A stretch of 64,000 nucleotides of DNA from Pelagibius sp965227505. GTDB taxonomy: Bacteria > Pseudomonadota > Alphaproteobacteria > Kiloniellales > Kiloniellaceae. Positions 53,215-61,456 of the stretch are shown piece by piece. A model generated the notes under the pieces. That model did not search any database and was not told the DNA's origin. It saw nothing but the letters and a program-made list of their open reading frames with translations. The stretch lies in contig NZ_OZ245757.1 of assembly GCF_965227505.1 (NCBI RefSeq), positions 5,146,001-5,210,000 of the forward strand, written 5' to 3'. Position numbers and translations under genes: made by a program. Every line of letters starts with the position of its first letter. Positions within the stretch are counted from its first letter, which is position 1.

Positions 53215-53913
53215 ATGCCCAGGTCGCATTTCCCCGAGATCCGCAGGCTGGATCTGTTCCAGAGGATGCAGGAAGACAACTTCCTGACCCTGATGCGTGG
53301 GTCCTACGTTCAGAACTTCCCGCCTCAGATCGAGCTGATCAACGAGGGCGATCCCAGCGACTTCCTGCACATCGTTCTGACTGGATCGGTCGAGCTCTTC
53401 TCGACGTGGAACAGGCGGGAGACAAGCATGGCGACAGTGCATCCGGTTGCGACTTTCATCCTCGCGGCTACGATCAAGGATGCGCCTTACCTGATGTCGG
53501 CCCGGACGCTCGAGAAGAGCCGAATTGTCCTGGTACCGAGCGAAGATGTGCGTGCCGTCTTTGAAATCGACCCCCTGTTTGCCCAAGCGATCGTTACCGA
53601 GCTTGCCCGCTGCTACCGCTCCGTGATCAAGAGCACCAAGGATCTGAAGCTGCGCACTTCCTTGGAGCGGCTCGCCAACTACCTTCTGCGGCGGCAGATG
53701 CGCGCGGGCGGCGGCGCCGAGTTTGATCTTGCGATCGAAAAGCGCCGGCTTGCATCGTTCCTCGGCATGACCCCGGAAAACCTCAGCCGGGCCTTCAAGG
53801 GGCTTCAGCCCTACGGTGTGGCGGTGGAGGGTATCAAAGTGCGCATCTCCGACCAGCGCGATCTGGAGCGCTTTGCGAAGCCAAGCCCGCTGATCGACGA
53901 TCCGGCAAGCTGA
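53215..53913 (+). CDS. Crp/Fnr-family transcriptional regulator (Dnr-like)
   Basis: 232 aa: cyclic-nucleotide-binding-like beta barrel (IELINEGDPSDFLHIVLTGSVELFS, about residues 40-64), a dimerisation helix, and a C-terminal winged helix-turn-helix with FDLAIEKRRLASFLGMTPENLSRAFKGLQ. It has no N-terminal cysteine cluster, so it is not an FNR-type [4Fe-4S] oxygen sensor; it is closer to Dnr/NNR-type NO or nitrite responders. It probably controls the FNR-type boxes of this window. Start: ATG 53215 lacks a clear ribosome binding site, but an upstream TTG at 53158 would put the box and promoter inside the gene. Confidence 0.8.
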   Translation: MPRSHFPEIRRLDLFQRMQEDNFLTLMRGSYVQNFPPQIELINEGDPSDFLHIVLTGSVELFSTWNRRETSMATVHPVATFILAATIKDAPYLMSARTLEKSRIVLVPSEDVRAVFEIDPLFAQAIVTELARCYRSVIKSTKDLKLRTSLERLANYLLRRQMRAGGGAEFDLAIEKRRLASFLGMTPENLSRAFKGLQPYGVAVEGIKVRISDQRDLERFAKPSPLIDDPAS

Positions 53914-53978
53914 CCCCCGGCAAGCTGACCCCCGGCAAGCTGACCCCCGGCAAACTGACCTTGGGCAGCCTGACCCCG
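53904..53978. repeat. five tandem 15-bp repeats overlapping the regulator stop codon
   Basis: Unit GGCAAGCTGACCCCC, perfect in copies 1-3 (53904-53948), then GGCAAACTGACCTTG and GGCAGCCTGACCCCG. The first copy contains the TGA stop of the Crp/Fnr gene. Because the unit is 15 bases, every copy repeats the in-frame stop. Confidence 0.9.
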
Positions 53979-54052
53979 AGCGCTCGCGCGATCTGTGTCC
54001 GCAGCCCCCCTTCCCAGAGTTGAAGTGTTGCTTCGCCACTGCTCGACGGCCA

Positions 54053-54093
54053 GCGCGCTTGAGATGGATCCCTGCGCGCTTGAGATGGATCAA
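54053..54093. promoter_or_regulatory. duplicated FNR-like half-site region upstream of the CBS gene
   Basis: The 18-base string GCGCGCTTGAGATGGATC occurs at 54053-54070 and again at 54074-54091, period 21 bases. The second copy continues into TTGAGATGGATCAA (54080-54093), one mismatch from the TTGAT-N4-ATCAA box and 59 bases before the ATG; the first copy ends in CC instead of AA. Confidence 0.5.
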
Positions 54094-54152
54094 GGTCGAA
54101 CGCGGCTGTTTCACTAAACTGGCGCCATGTTCTGACAGCCGGGAAGCGACCC

Positions 54153-54542
54153 ATGACCACAGTTCGTGAAATTGTCCGCGGCCAGAACCTGGCGCAGCTT
54201 GCGAGCAACAGCACCATCCGCGAGGCCGCGCGCTACATGGTCGATCATGGCGTCGGCTCCGTCCTCGTGATGGAGGAAGGGACACTGCGCGGCATCTTTA
54301 CCGAACGCGACGCCCTCAGGGTCTTCGTCGCGACACGGCGCAACCCGGACCTCACGCACTTGGCGGAGGTGATGACCGAGGCGCCGCAGACCCTGCCGCC
54401 GGATGCGACACCGCAAGACGCCGTTCAACGCATGACGGCCGGAAAGTTCCGCCATATGCCGGTGGTCGACGGCGAGGGACGGGTCCTCGGCGTGGTTTCC
54501 CAGCGGGATCTGGTGGCGGTCGGCGCGGCGTCGCCGTCGTAA
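54153..54542 (+). CDS. CBS-domain-pair protein
   Basis: 129 aa consisting of two CBS domains: MVDHGVGSVLVMEEGTLRGIFTERDALR (about residues 29-56) and MTAGKFRHMPVVDGEGRVLGVVSQRDLV (about 94-121). Stand-alone CBS pairs bind adenine nucleotides and report energy charge. It lies between the Crp/Fnr regulator and the pyruvate oxidoreductase genes, behind a near-consensus FNR-type site, so it probably belongs to the anaerobic regulon. Partner unknown. Confidence 0.85.
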   Translation: MTTVREIVRGQNLAQLASNSTIREAARYMVDHGVGSVLVMEEGTLRGIFTERDALRVFVATRRNPDLTHLAEVMTEAPQTLPPDATPQDAVQRMTAGKFRHMPVVDGEGRVLGVVSQRDLVAVGAASPS

Positions 54543-54597
54543 CGGCCCGCCCTGCGCGATCCCGCATGGGGATCGTATGCAGCCTCCGGGTATGAGC

Positions 54598-54611
54598 TTG
54601 ATCAGGATCAA
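54598..54611. promoter_or_regulatory. FNR/Dnr-type box TTGATCAGGATCAA
   Basis: Perfect palindrome, identical to the box at 53037, located 155 bases before the GltD-like gene that starts the pyruvate:ferredoxin oxidoreductase operon. At -41.5 transcription would start near 54646. Confidence 0.8.
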
Positions 54612-54766
54612 TGCGGCTGCAGGCCTTTGAGACCGATCCTTCACACACTACCGCGGGCGCAGAGATCCTTTCTTCGAGCTTTGCCGGGACCACGGTTCGG
54701 TCGGCAGGGAACATCCGGTTCCAACGAGGGTGACGCGAAATCCCTCAGCAGATGGTGGGGAGTGCA

Positions 54767-56425
54767 ATGGCCAAACAGACCGACCTGACACGTCCGCCGG
54801 ATCTCACGCACGAGCGCCGTACCGGGCCCTTCCGCACACAGCGGCCGATCTATCGCGATCTGCTGCCGCCCTGCAACGATGCCTGTCCTGCGGGCGAGAA
54901 CATCCAGGCTTGGCTGGACGCCGCACAGGCTGGCCGTTTCGAGGAAGCCTGGCGGATCCTGACACGTGACAATCCCATGCCCGCCGTGCATGGGCGCGTT
55001 TGCTACCATCCCTGCGAGACTGCCTGCAACCGGCGCTACCTCGATCAGCCCGTCAGTATCCATGCGGTCGAGCGCTTTCTTGGTGATCTGGCCCTGGAAT
55101 CCGGCTGGGCCTTCGAGCCTGGTCCGCCGAGCGGCAAGCGGGTGCTGGTGATCGGCGCCGGGCCCAGCGGGCTCTCTGCCGCCTATCATCTGGCGCGCCT
55201 GGGCCACGACGTGGAGATCCACGAGGCTGGGCCGGTCGCCGGGGGCATGATGCACTTCGGCATCCCCGCCTATCGGCTGCCGCGCGACATCCTGGAGGGC
55301 GAGGTGGCGCGCATTGCCGCCATGGGCGTGACCATGGTCTTCGATCACAAGGTGGAAGACCTGCTGGCCGAGCAGGAAGCCGGCGGCTTCGATGCCATGT
55401 TCGTCGCCGTCGGCGCCCATCTCAGCCGCCGCACGGAGATTCCCGCCCGCGATGCCGGCGGCATCCTGGATGCCGTCAGTTTCCTGCGTGGTGTCGATGC
55501 CGGCGAGCCGCCGCAGATCGGCCGCCGGGTCGCCGTCTACGGTGGCGGCAACACGGCGATGGATGCCGCCCGCACCGCCAAGCGGCTGGGGGCGACAGAG
55601 GCGCTGATCATCTATCGCCGCGACCGCGAACACATGCCGGCGCACGACTTCGAAGCACAGGACGCCCTGGAGGAGGGGGTGAAGATCCACTGGCTGCGCA
55701 CCATCAAAGCCATCGATCGCACCCGCTTTACCGTCGAGCGCATGGAAATCGGCGCCGACGGCCGCCCGCGCGCGACCGGCGAATTCGAAACCCTGGAAGC
55801 CGACAGCCTGATCCTTGCATTGGGGCAGGAAAGCGACACCGCTTTCATGCGGGGCATTCCCGGCGTCGAGTTCCAGGACGATGGCACCGTACTGGTCTCC
55901 GAAGGCATGATGACCGGCTACCCCGGGCTCTTCGCCGGCGGCGACATGGTGCCGGCGGAGCGCACCGTGACCGCGGCGGTGGGTCACGGCAAAAAGGCGG
56001 CGCGCAATATCGATGCCTGGCTGCGTGGCGGTGCCTACGAGAGGCCGGCGAAGAACCCGCTGGCCGGCTATGAGAAGCTTCACGTCTGGTATTCCACCGA
56101 TGCGCCGCAACAGGCTCAGGAGCATCTGGAGGCCGACACCCGCGCCGAGTCTTTCGAGGAAATCATCAAGGGTCTCAGCGAGGGCGAGGCGCGCTATGAG
56201 TCTCGGCGCTGCCTGTCCTGCGGCAACTGCTACGAATGCGACGGTTGCTACGGGGCCTGTCCGGAAAGCGCCATCGTCAAGCTGGGCCGCGGCAAGGGCT
56301 ACGAGGTCAGAGATGCACTCTGTACCGGTTGCGCCGTCTGTTATGAGCAGTGCCCCTGCCATGCCATCGAGATGATCCCCGAGGCGGAAGCGGCCCAGGA
56401 CAAGGTGACCGTCCTGGTCCGCTGA
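54767..56425 (+). CDS. GltD-like NAD(P)-binding flavoprotein with ferredoxin domain, partner of PFOR
   Basis: 552 aa. N-terminal cysteine motifs CNDACPAGENIQ and CYHPCETACNR bind an Fe-S cluster as in glutamate synthase small subunit; GAGPSGLSAAYHLARLGHDVEIHE binds FAD (about residue 127); VYGGGNTAMDAARTAKRLGA binds NAD(P)H. The C-terminus adds a 2[4Fe-4S] ferredoxin domain (CLSCGNCYECDGCYGACPE and CTGCAVCYEQCPCHAIEM). It lies 27 bases before the PFOR gene, so it probably exchanges electrons between ferredoxin, PFOR and NAD(P)(H). Start ATG 54767 with GGGGAG four bases ahead. Confidence 0.82.
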   Translation: MAKQTDLTRPPDLTHERRTGPFRTQRPIYRDLLPPCNDACPAGENIQAWLDAAQAGRFEEAWRILTRDNPMPAVHGRVCYHPCETACNRRYLDQPVSIHAVERFLGDLALESGWAFEPGPPSGKRVLVIGAGPSGLSAAYHLARLGHDVEIHEAGPVAGGMMHFGIPAYRLPRDILEGEVARIAAMGVTMVFDHKVEDLLAEQEAGGFDAMFVAVGAHLSRRTEIPARDAGGILDAVSFLRGVDAGEPPQIGRRVAVYGGGNTAMDAARTAKRLGATEALIIYRRDREHMPAHDFEAQDALEEGVKIHWLRTIKAIDRTRFTVERMEIGADGRPRATGEFETLEADSLILALGQESDTAFMRGIPGVEFQDDGTVLVSEGMMTGYPGLFAGGDMVPAERTVTAAVGHGKKAARNIDAWLRGGAYERPAKNPLAGYEKLHVWYSTDAPQQAQEHLEADTRAESFEEIIKGLSEGEARYESRRCLSCGNCYECDGCYGACPESAIVKLGRGKGYEVRDALCTGCAVCYEQCPCHAIEMIPEAEAAQDKVTVLVR

Positions 56426-56452
56426 CCGCAGCGCCACAACAGCGGAAGAGCG

Positions 56453-59400
56453 ATGCCGAACGATATGCCAGCACGGGAAGGCCTGACGCGCGCTGCGGTT
56501 CCGCCGACGCGCGCGGTAGCGACCATCGACGGGAACGAGGCGGTCGCATCCGTCGCCTACCGGGTGAACGAGGTCTGCGCCATCTATCCGATCACGCCCT
56601 CCTCGCCGATGGCGGAACTGGCGGATCAGTGGTCCAACGAGGGGCGCCCAAACATCTGGGGCAATGTGCCCGATATCGCCGAGATGCAGAGTGAGGGCGG
56701 GGCCGCGGGCGCACTGCACGGCGCCCTGCAGACCGGAGCCCTGACCACCACCTTCACGGCCTCTCAGGGCCTGCTCCTGATGATCCCCAACATGTACAAG
56801 ATCGCCGGCGAACTGACCGCCGCGGTCTTCCATGTCGCAGCCCGTTCGCTGGCGGCGCAGGCGCTCTCGATCTTCGGCGACCACTCCGATGTCATGGCGG
56901 TGCGCACCACCGGCTTCGCACTCCTCGCCTCCGCCTCGGTTCAGGAGGCGCAGGACATGGCCCTCGTCGCGCAGGCGGCCAGCCTGGAGGCGCGCGTCCC
57001 TTTTCTGCACTTTTTTGACGGCTTTCGCACCTCCCACGAAGTGAACCAGGTGACGCTGCTCACCGATGCCGAGATCCGGGCGATGATCGACGACGACCTG
57101 GTGCGCGCCCATCGCGCCCGGTCATTGGATCCGGACGCGCCCCTGATCCGCGGCACGGCGCAGAACCCGGACGTCTACTTCCAGGCGCGGGAGACCGTGA
57201 ATCCTTTCTACGCCGGCGCACCGGCCGTGGTCGAAAAGACCCTTGATCGCTTCGCGGAGCTGACGGGCCGGCGCTACGGCCTCTTCGAGTATCACGGCGC
57301 TGAGGACGCCGAGCGGGTGATCGTGATCATGGGCTCGGGCGCCGAAACCGTTGCGGAGACCGTCGCCCACCTTACCGCCGGGGGAGAGAAGGTTGGGGTC
57401 CTGCAGGTGCGCCTCTACCGGCCCTTTTCCGCGGCGCACCTGCTGGCCGCCTTGCCGGCCTCGGTGCAGGCGGTCGCCACGCTGGACCGCACCAAGGAAC
57501 CGGGAGCGCCGGGCGAGCCGCTCTATCAGGATGTGCTCACCACCCTGGCCGAGGCGGCGGCGGCTGGAAGCCTGCCGATGGCGGCGATGCCGCGGGTCAT
57601 CGGCGGGCGTTACGGACTGTCCTCGAAGGAGTTCACCCCGGCAATGATCAAGGCGGTCTTTGACGAACTCGCGTCGGGGCAGCCGAAGAACCACTTCACC
57701 GTCGGCATCCACGACGATGTCTCCCACAGCAGCCTGAACTACGACACGGGCTTCGCCATTGAGCCCGAAGCGAATCACCAGGCCATGTTCTTCGGGCTCG
57801 GTGCCGACGGCACCGTAGGGGCCAACAAGAACACCATCAAGATCATCGGCGACGAGCCAGGCCTCCATGCCCAGGGCTACTTCGTCTACGATTCCAAGAA
57901 ATCAGGGTCGCAGACGGTCTCCCACCTGCGCTTCGGCCCGGAGCCGATCCGTGCGCCCTACCTTGTGCAGTCCGCCAGGTTCGTCGCCTGCCATCAGTTT
58001 CACTTCGTCGACAGCGTCGACCTTCTGGCGCGCGCCGCGCCGGGCGCCACTTTCCTGCTGAACAGCCCCTACGGCCCGGAGGAGGTCTGGGACCACCTGC
58101 CGCGCCGCCTGCAGGAAGAGATCCTGGAGAAGTCCATCGCCCTCTATGTGATCGACGCTTACAAGGTGGCGCTGGAGGCGGGCCTCGGCCGGCGCATCAA
58201 TACCATCATGCAGACCTGCTATTTCGCGCTTGCCGGGGTCATCCCTTCGGAGCGTGCGATCGCCCGGATCAAGGAGGCCATCCAAAAGTCCTACGCCAAG
58301 AAGGGGCGGGAGGTGATCCGGCAGAACAATGCGGCCGTGGATGCGGCCCTGTCCCACCTTTATCCCGTCACCCTGCCTGCCGCGGCCGCCGGCGGGCGGG
58401 AAAGCCCGTCCATCGTGCCGCCCGAAGCGCCGGACTTCGTCCAGCAGGTAACGGCGGCGATGATGGCGGGCAAGGGCGACGACCTGCCGGTCAGTGCGAT
58501 GCCGGTCGACGGATCCTATCCCACCGGCACGGCGGCCTGGGAGCGGCGCAACCTCTCCCAGTTCATCCCGGAGTGGGAGCCGGAGATCTGCATCCAGTGC
58601 GGCAACTGCAGCTTCGTCTGCCCGCACAGTGTGATCCGCGCCAAGTTCTATGAGGAACCCTTGCTGGAGTCCGCGCCCGAGAGCTTCAAGTCGGCGATGA
58701 TCGACGCACGCGGCTTCCCGGAGACCCGCTACAGCCTGCAGATCTACCCCGACGCCTGCACCGGCTGCGCACTCTGCGTCGAGGTCTGCCCTGCCAAGAG
58801 CGCCACGGAGACCGGCGTGAAGGCCATCAACATGAAGGCCAAGGACCCGATCCTGGCGCGGGAGCGGGAGAATCTGGCTTTCTTCGAAACCCTGCCGATC
58901 AACGACCGCGCCCGGGTCGAGTTCTCCACCGTGCGCGGCGCCCAGTTCCTGGAGCCGCTCTTCGAGTTCTCCGGCGCCTGCGCCGGCTGTGGAGAGACGC
59001 CCTATCTGAAGCTGCTGTCGCAGCTTTTCGGCGACCGCCTCGTCGTCGCCAATGCCACCGGCTGTTCCTCCATCTACGGCGGCAACCTGCCCACGACACC
59101 GTGGTCCAAGAACGCCGAGGGCTGCGGCCCGGCCTGGTCCAACTCCCTCTTCGAGGATAACGCCGAATTCGGCTTCGGGTTCCGTCTCGCCGCCGACAAA
59201 CATCTGGACCTCGCAAGATCGATGCTCGGGGATCTGCGCGACGCGGTCGAACCGGATCTTGCCGATGCGATCCTCAAGGCGCCGCAGCACACGGAGTCGG
59301 AGATCCGCGCCCAGCGCGCCCGCGTCACCATCCTCAAAGAACGGCTGCATGACCTGAACAGCGAGGCGGGGCGCGACCTGCTCTCCGTCGCCAACCATCT

Positions 59401-60067
59401 GGTCCGCCGCAGCATTTGGATCGTCGGCGGTGACGGCTGGGCCTACGACATCGGTTCCGCCGGCCTCGACCACGTGCTGGCCAGTGGGCGCAACGTCAAC
59501 GTCCTGGTGATGGACACCGAAGTCTACTCCAACACCGGCGGGCAGATGTCCAAGGCGACGCCCATCGGGGCGACGGCGAAGTTCGCCGCCGGTGGCAAGG
59601 CGGTGGGCAAGAAGGACCTGGCGCTGCAGGCCATCTCCTACGGAAACGTCTACGTGGCGCGGGTGGCCATGGGCGCCAACCCACAGCAGACGCTTCTGGC
59701 CCTGCGCGAGGCGGAGGTCTACGAGGGACCGTCGCTGATCCTCGCCTACAGCCACTGCATCGCCCACGGCATCAACATGCAGAAAGGCCTGGAACAGCAG
59801 CACCTGGCGGTGCAGAGCGGTTACTGGCCGCTGCTGCGCTACAACCCGGCGGTCCGCCAGTCCGGTGAGAACCCCTTCGTGCTGGATTCCCAGCGGCCCA
59901 AGATCCGCGTGAAAGACTACGCTTATAACGAGTTGCGCTACCGCATGCTGAGCCATGCCAACCCCGAGGTCGCCGAAGCGCTGATGACCAAGGCGCAGGA
60001 AGCCGTTGAGCGCAAGTGGAGCGTCTATGAGGAAATGGCGCTGGGCGGCACCGATGCGCGTGGCTGA
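56453..60067 (+). CDS. nifJ: Pyruvate:ferredoxin (flavodoxin) oxidoreductase, single-chain
   Basis: 1204-aa fused PFOR. Domain I starts at EVCAIYPITPSSPMAELADQW; the 2[4Fe-4S] domain has CIQCGNCSFVCPHSVIRAK and CTGCALCVEVCPAKSATETG (about residues 713-790); the proximal-cluster CAGCGETPYLKLL and the ThDP-binding GDGWAYDIGSAGLDHVL with DTEVYSNTGGQMSKATP follow. It oxidises pyruvate and CoA to acetyl-CoA and CO2 and reduces ferredoxin or flavodoxin. It is oxygen-sensitive and fits the FNR-type box upstream. No nif genes are nearby, so an anaerobic catabolic role is more likely than nitrogen fixation. Confidence 0.92.
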   Translation: MPNDMPAREGLTRAAVPPTRAVATIDGNEAVASVAYRVNEVCAIYPITPSSPMAELADQWSNEGRPNIWGNVPDIAEMQSEGGAAGALHGALQTGALTTTFTASQGLLLMIPNMYKIAGELTAAVFHVAARSLAAQALSIFGDHSDVMAVRTTGFALLASASVQEAQDMALVAQAASLEARVPFLHFFDGFRTSHEVNQVTLLTDAEIRAMIDDDLVRAHRARSLDPDAPLIRGTAQNPDVYFQARETVNPFYAGAPAVVEKTLDRFAELTGRRYGLFEYHGAEDAERVIVIMGSGAETVAETVAHLTAGGEKVGVLQVRLYRPFSAAHLLAALPASVQAVATLDRTKEPGAPGEPLYQDVLTTLAEAAAAGSLPMAAMPRVIGGRYGLSSKEFTPAMIKAVFDELASGQPKNHFTVGIHDDVSHSSLNYDTGFAIEPEANHQAMFFGLGADGTVGANKNTIKIIGDEPGLHAQGYFVYDSKKSGSQTVSHLRFGPEPIRAPYLVQSARFVACHQFHFVDSVDLLARAAPGATFLLNSPYGPEEVWDHLPRRLQEEILEKSIALYVIDAYKVALEAGLGRRINTIMQTCYFALAGVIPSERAIARIKEAIQKSYAKKGREVIRQNNAAVDAALSHLYPVTLPAAAAGGRESPSIVPPEAPDFVQQVTAAMMAGKGDDLPVSAMPVDGSYPTGTAAWERRNLSQFIPEWEPEICIQCGNCSFVCPHSVIRAKFYEEPLLESAPESFKSAMIDARGFPETRYSLQIYPDACTGCALCVEVCPAKSATETGVKAINMKAKDPILARERENLAFFETLPINDRARVEFSTVRGAQFLEPLFEFSGACAGCGETPYLKLLSQLFGDRLVVANATGCSSIYGGNLPTTPWSKNAEGCGPAWSNSLFEDNAEFGFGFRLAADKHLDLARSMLGDLRDAVEPDLADAILKAPQHTESEIRAQRARVTILKERLHDLNSEAGRDLLSVANHLVRRSIWIVGGDGWAYDIGSAGLDHVLASGRNVNVLVMDTEVYSNTGGQMSKATPIGATAKFAAGGKAVGKKDLALQAISYGNVYVARVAMGANPQQTLLALREAEVYEGPSLILAYSHCIAHGINMQKGLEQQHLAVQSGYWPLLRYNPAVRQSGENPFVLDSQRPKIRVKDYAYNELRYRMLSHANPEVAEALMTKAQEAVERKWSVYEEMALGGTDARG

Positions 60068-60094
60068 CAAGGCAGAGAGGGAGTAGGCGCAGCT

Positions 60095-61099
60095 ATGGAC
60101 CTGACCACCCGCTACATGGGCCTCGGGCTCAAGCACCCGGTCGTTGCCTCGGCCTCGCCGCTTTCCGCCAGCCTGGACGGAATCAGGCGGCTGGAGGACG
60201 GTGGGGCGGCGGCCATCGTCATGTTTTCGCTCTTCGAAGAGCAGTTGCAGCAGGAGATGGCCTCCGTCGACCACCTGACCGCCGTCGGGGCGGAGAGCTT
60301 CGGCGAGTCGCTCAGCTACTTTCCCAGCGTCGACGAGTTCCACGTCGGGCCGGACCGCTACCTCGATCTTGTCCGGCGCGGGGCGGAGGCGGTGGATGTC
60401 CCCGTCATTGCCAGTCTTAACTGCGTCACGGCAGAAGGCTGGGGCGACTACGCCGGCCTGCTGGCCGGAACCGGCGCAAGCGGCCTGGAGCTCAATGTCT
60501 ACTATCTGCCGGGTGATCCGGCGATGAGCGGTGAAGCGGTCGAACGGCAGTACCTGGAGGCCCTCGCAGCGGCCAAGGCCGCCTGTTCGCTGCCCGTGGC
60601 GCTCAAGCTCAGCCCTTACTTCAGTGCCATGGCGCATATGGCCGGTCAGTTTGAGGCGGCCGGCGCCGACGCCCTGGTTCTCTTCAACCGCTTCTATCAG
60701 CCGGACTTCGACCTGGAAGAGCTGGCCGTCGCGCCGGATCTGCAGTTGAGCACTGCGGGCGAGATCCGCTTGCCCCTGCGCTGGATCGCCATGCTCTATG
60801 GCCGCGTCGGCGTCTCTCTGGCGGCGACGACCGGCGTCGAGGGGCCGCGGGAGGTGGTCAAGTATCTTCTGGCCGGTGCCGATGCCGTGATGTCTACGTC
60901 GGCGCTGCTGCGCAACGGGCCGGGCTATTGCCAGACGCTGGTCGAGGGACTCGGCGAGTGGATGGACCGGCGTGGTTTCGAGAGCGTGGCTCAGATGCAA
61001 GGCGTGTTGAGTCAGCAGAAGGTGGCGGACCCGACCGCCTTCGCGCGGGCGAACTATCTGCGCATCATGGAGAGCTGGAAGAATCCCTACACGCTCTAA
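60095..61099 (+). CDS. Dihydroorotate dehydrogenase-like flavoprotein
   Basis: 334-aa PyrD-family TIM-barrel protein: YMGLGLKHPVVASASPLSAS at the N-terminus, VPVIASLNCVTAEGWGDYA, GASGLELNVYYLPG, and a C-terminal FMN-phosphate-type region GADAVMSTSALLRNG. Members next to nifJ-type PFOR genes are annotated as dihydroorotate dehydrogenase-like, but pyrimidine synthesis is unlikely; they lack a demonstrated substrate. Third gene of the PFOR operon, 27 bases after nifJ, with GAGAGGGAG before the ATG. Confidence 0.8.
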   Translation: MDLTTRYMGLGLKHPVVASASPLSASLDGIRRLEDGGAAAIVMFSLFEEQLQQEMASVDHLTAVGAESFGESLSYFPSVDEFHVGPDRYLDLVRRGAEAVDVPVIASLNCVTAEGWGDYAGLLAGTGASGLELNVYYLPGDPAMSGEAVERQYLEALAAAKAACSLPVALKLSPYFSAMAHMAGQFEAAGADALVLFNRFYQPDFDLEELAVAPDLQLSTAGEIRLPLRWIAMLYGRVGVSLAATTGVEGPREVVKYLLAGADAVMSTSALLRNGPGYCQTLVEGLGEWMDRRGFESVAQMQGVLSQQKVADPTAFARANYLRIMESWKNPYTL

Positions 61100-61146
61100 T
61101 TGGGCGGTTCCGATGGATCGAGCAACAGGGGATGGGAGAGACTCAC

Positions 61147-61410
61147 GTGGACACGAGTCAGAGCAGGATCCTTCTGGTGAAGACGGCCGTGGAATACACC
61201 GACGTGGACGGACGCAGCCGCTCGATCGCCCCCGGCGAGCACCGTATCACCGCCGTCTGGGCGCAGGGCGTGCCCACCGGCGAGACCGAACTGGAGTGCT
61301 GGATCGTCGCCGAAGGGGACGGTGGAACGCGTCACGATGTCGATGCCGAAACGGTCGCCGCGTGGCAGGAAAGCCGCTCCGTCGAGATCGGCGAGATCGC
61401 TGCCGATTGA
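61147..61410 (+). CDS. Small hypothetical protein at the end of the PFOR operon
   Basis: 87 aa (MDTSQSRILLVKTAVEYTD...). It is acidic, without cysteines other than one in ELECWIVAE, TM segments or a signal; the pattern of short strands suggests a small beta-rich domain. I do not recognise the family. GTG start at 61147 with GGGAGAG six bases upstream; an in-frame ATG at 61132 precedes that motif. It follows the PyrD-like gene by 47 bases on the same strand. Confidence 0.6.
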   Translation: MDTSQSRILLVKTAVEYTDVDGRSRSIAPGEHRITAVWAQGVPTGETELECWIVAEGDGGTRHDVDAETVAAWQESRSVEIGEIAAD

Positions 61411-61456
61411 CGCCGGGCTCGTCAGGCCGTGGCCGAGATCTAGTCCTCTTGGTGCG

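Noticed and set aside
53904..53978. CRISPR-like array
   Set aside because: Units are 15 bp and contiguous without spacers; the same holds for the 17-bp repeats at 21983-22033.
57902..61000. 1032-residue open frame on the minus strand
   Set aside because: Antisense to nifJ and the PyrD-like gene; shadow of third-position GC bias. The same applies to long frames at 54641-57112, 35155-37287, 2353-4386 and 5304-7418.
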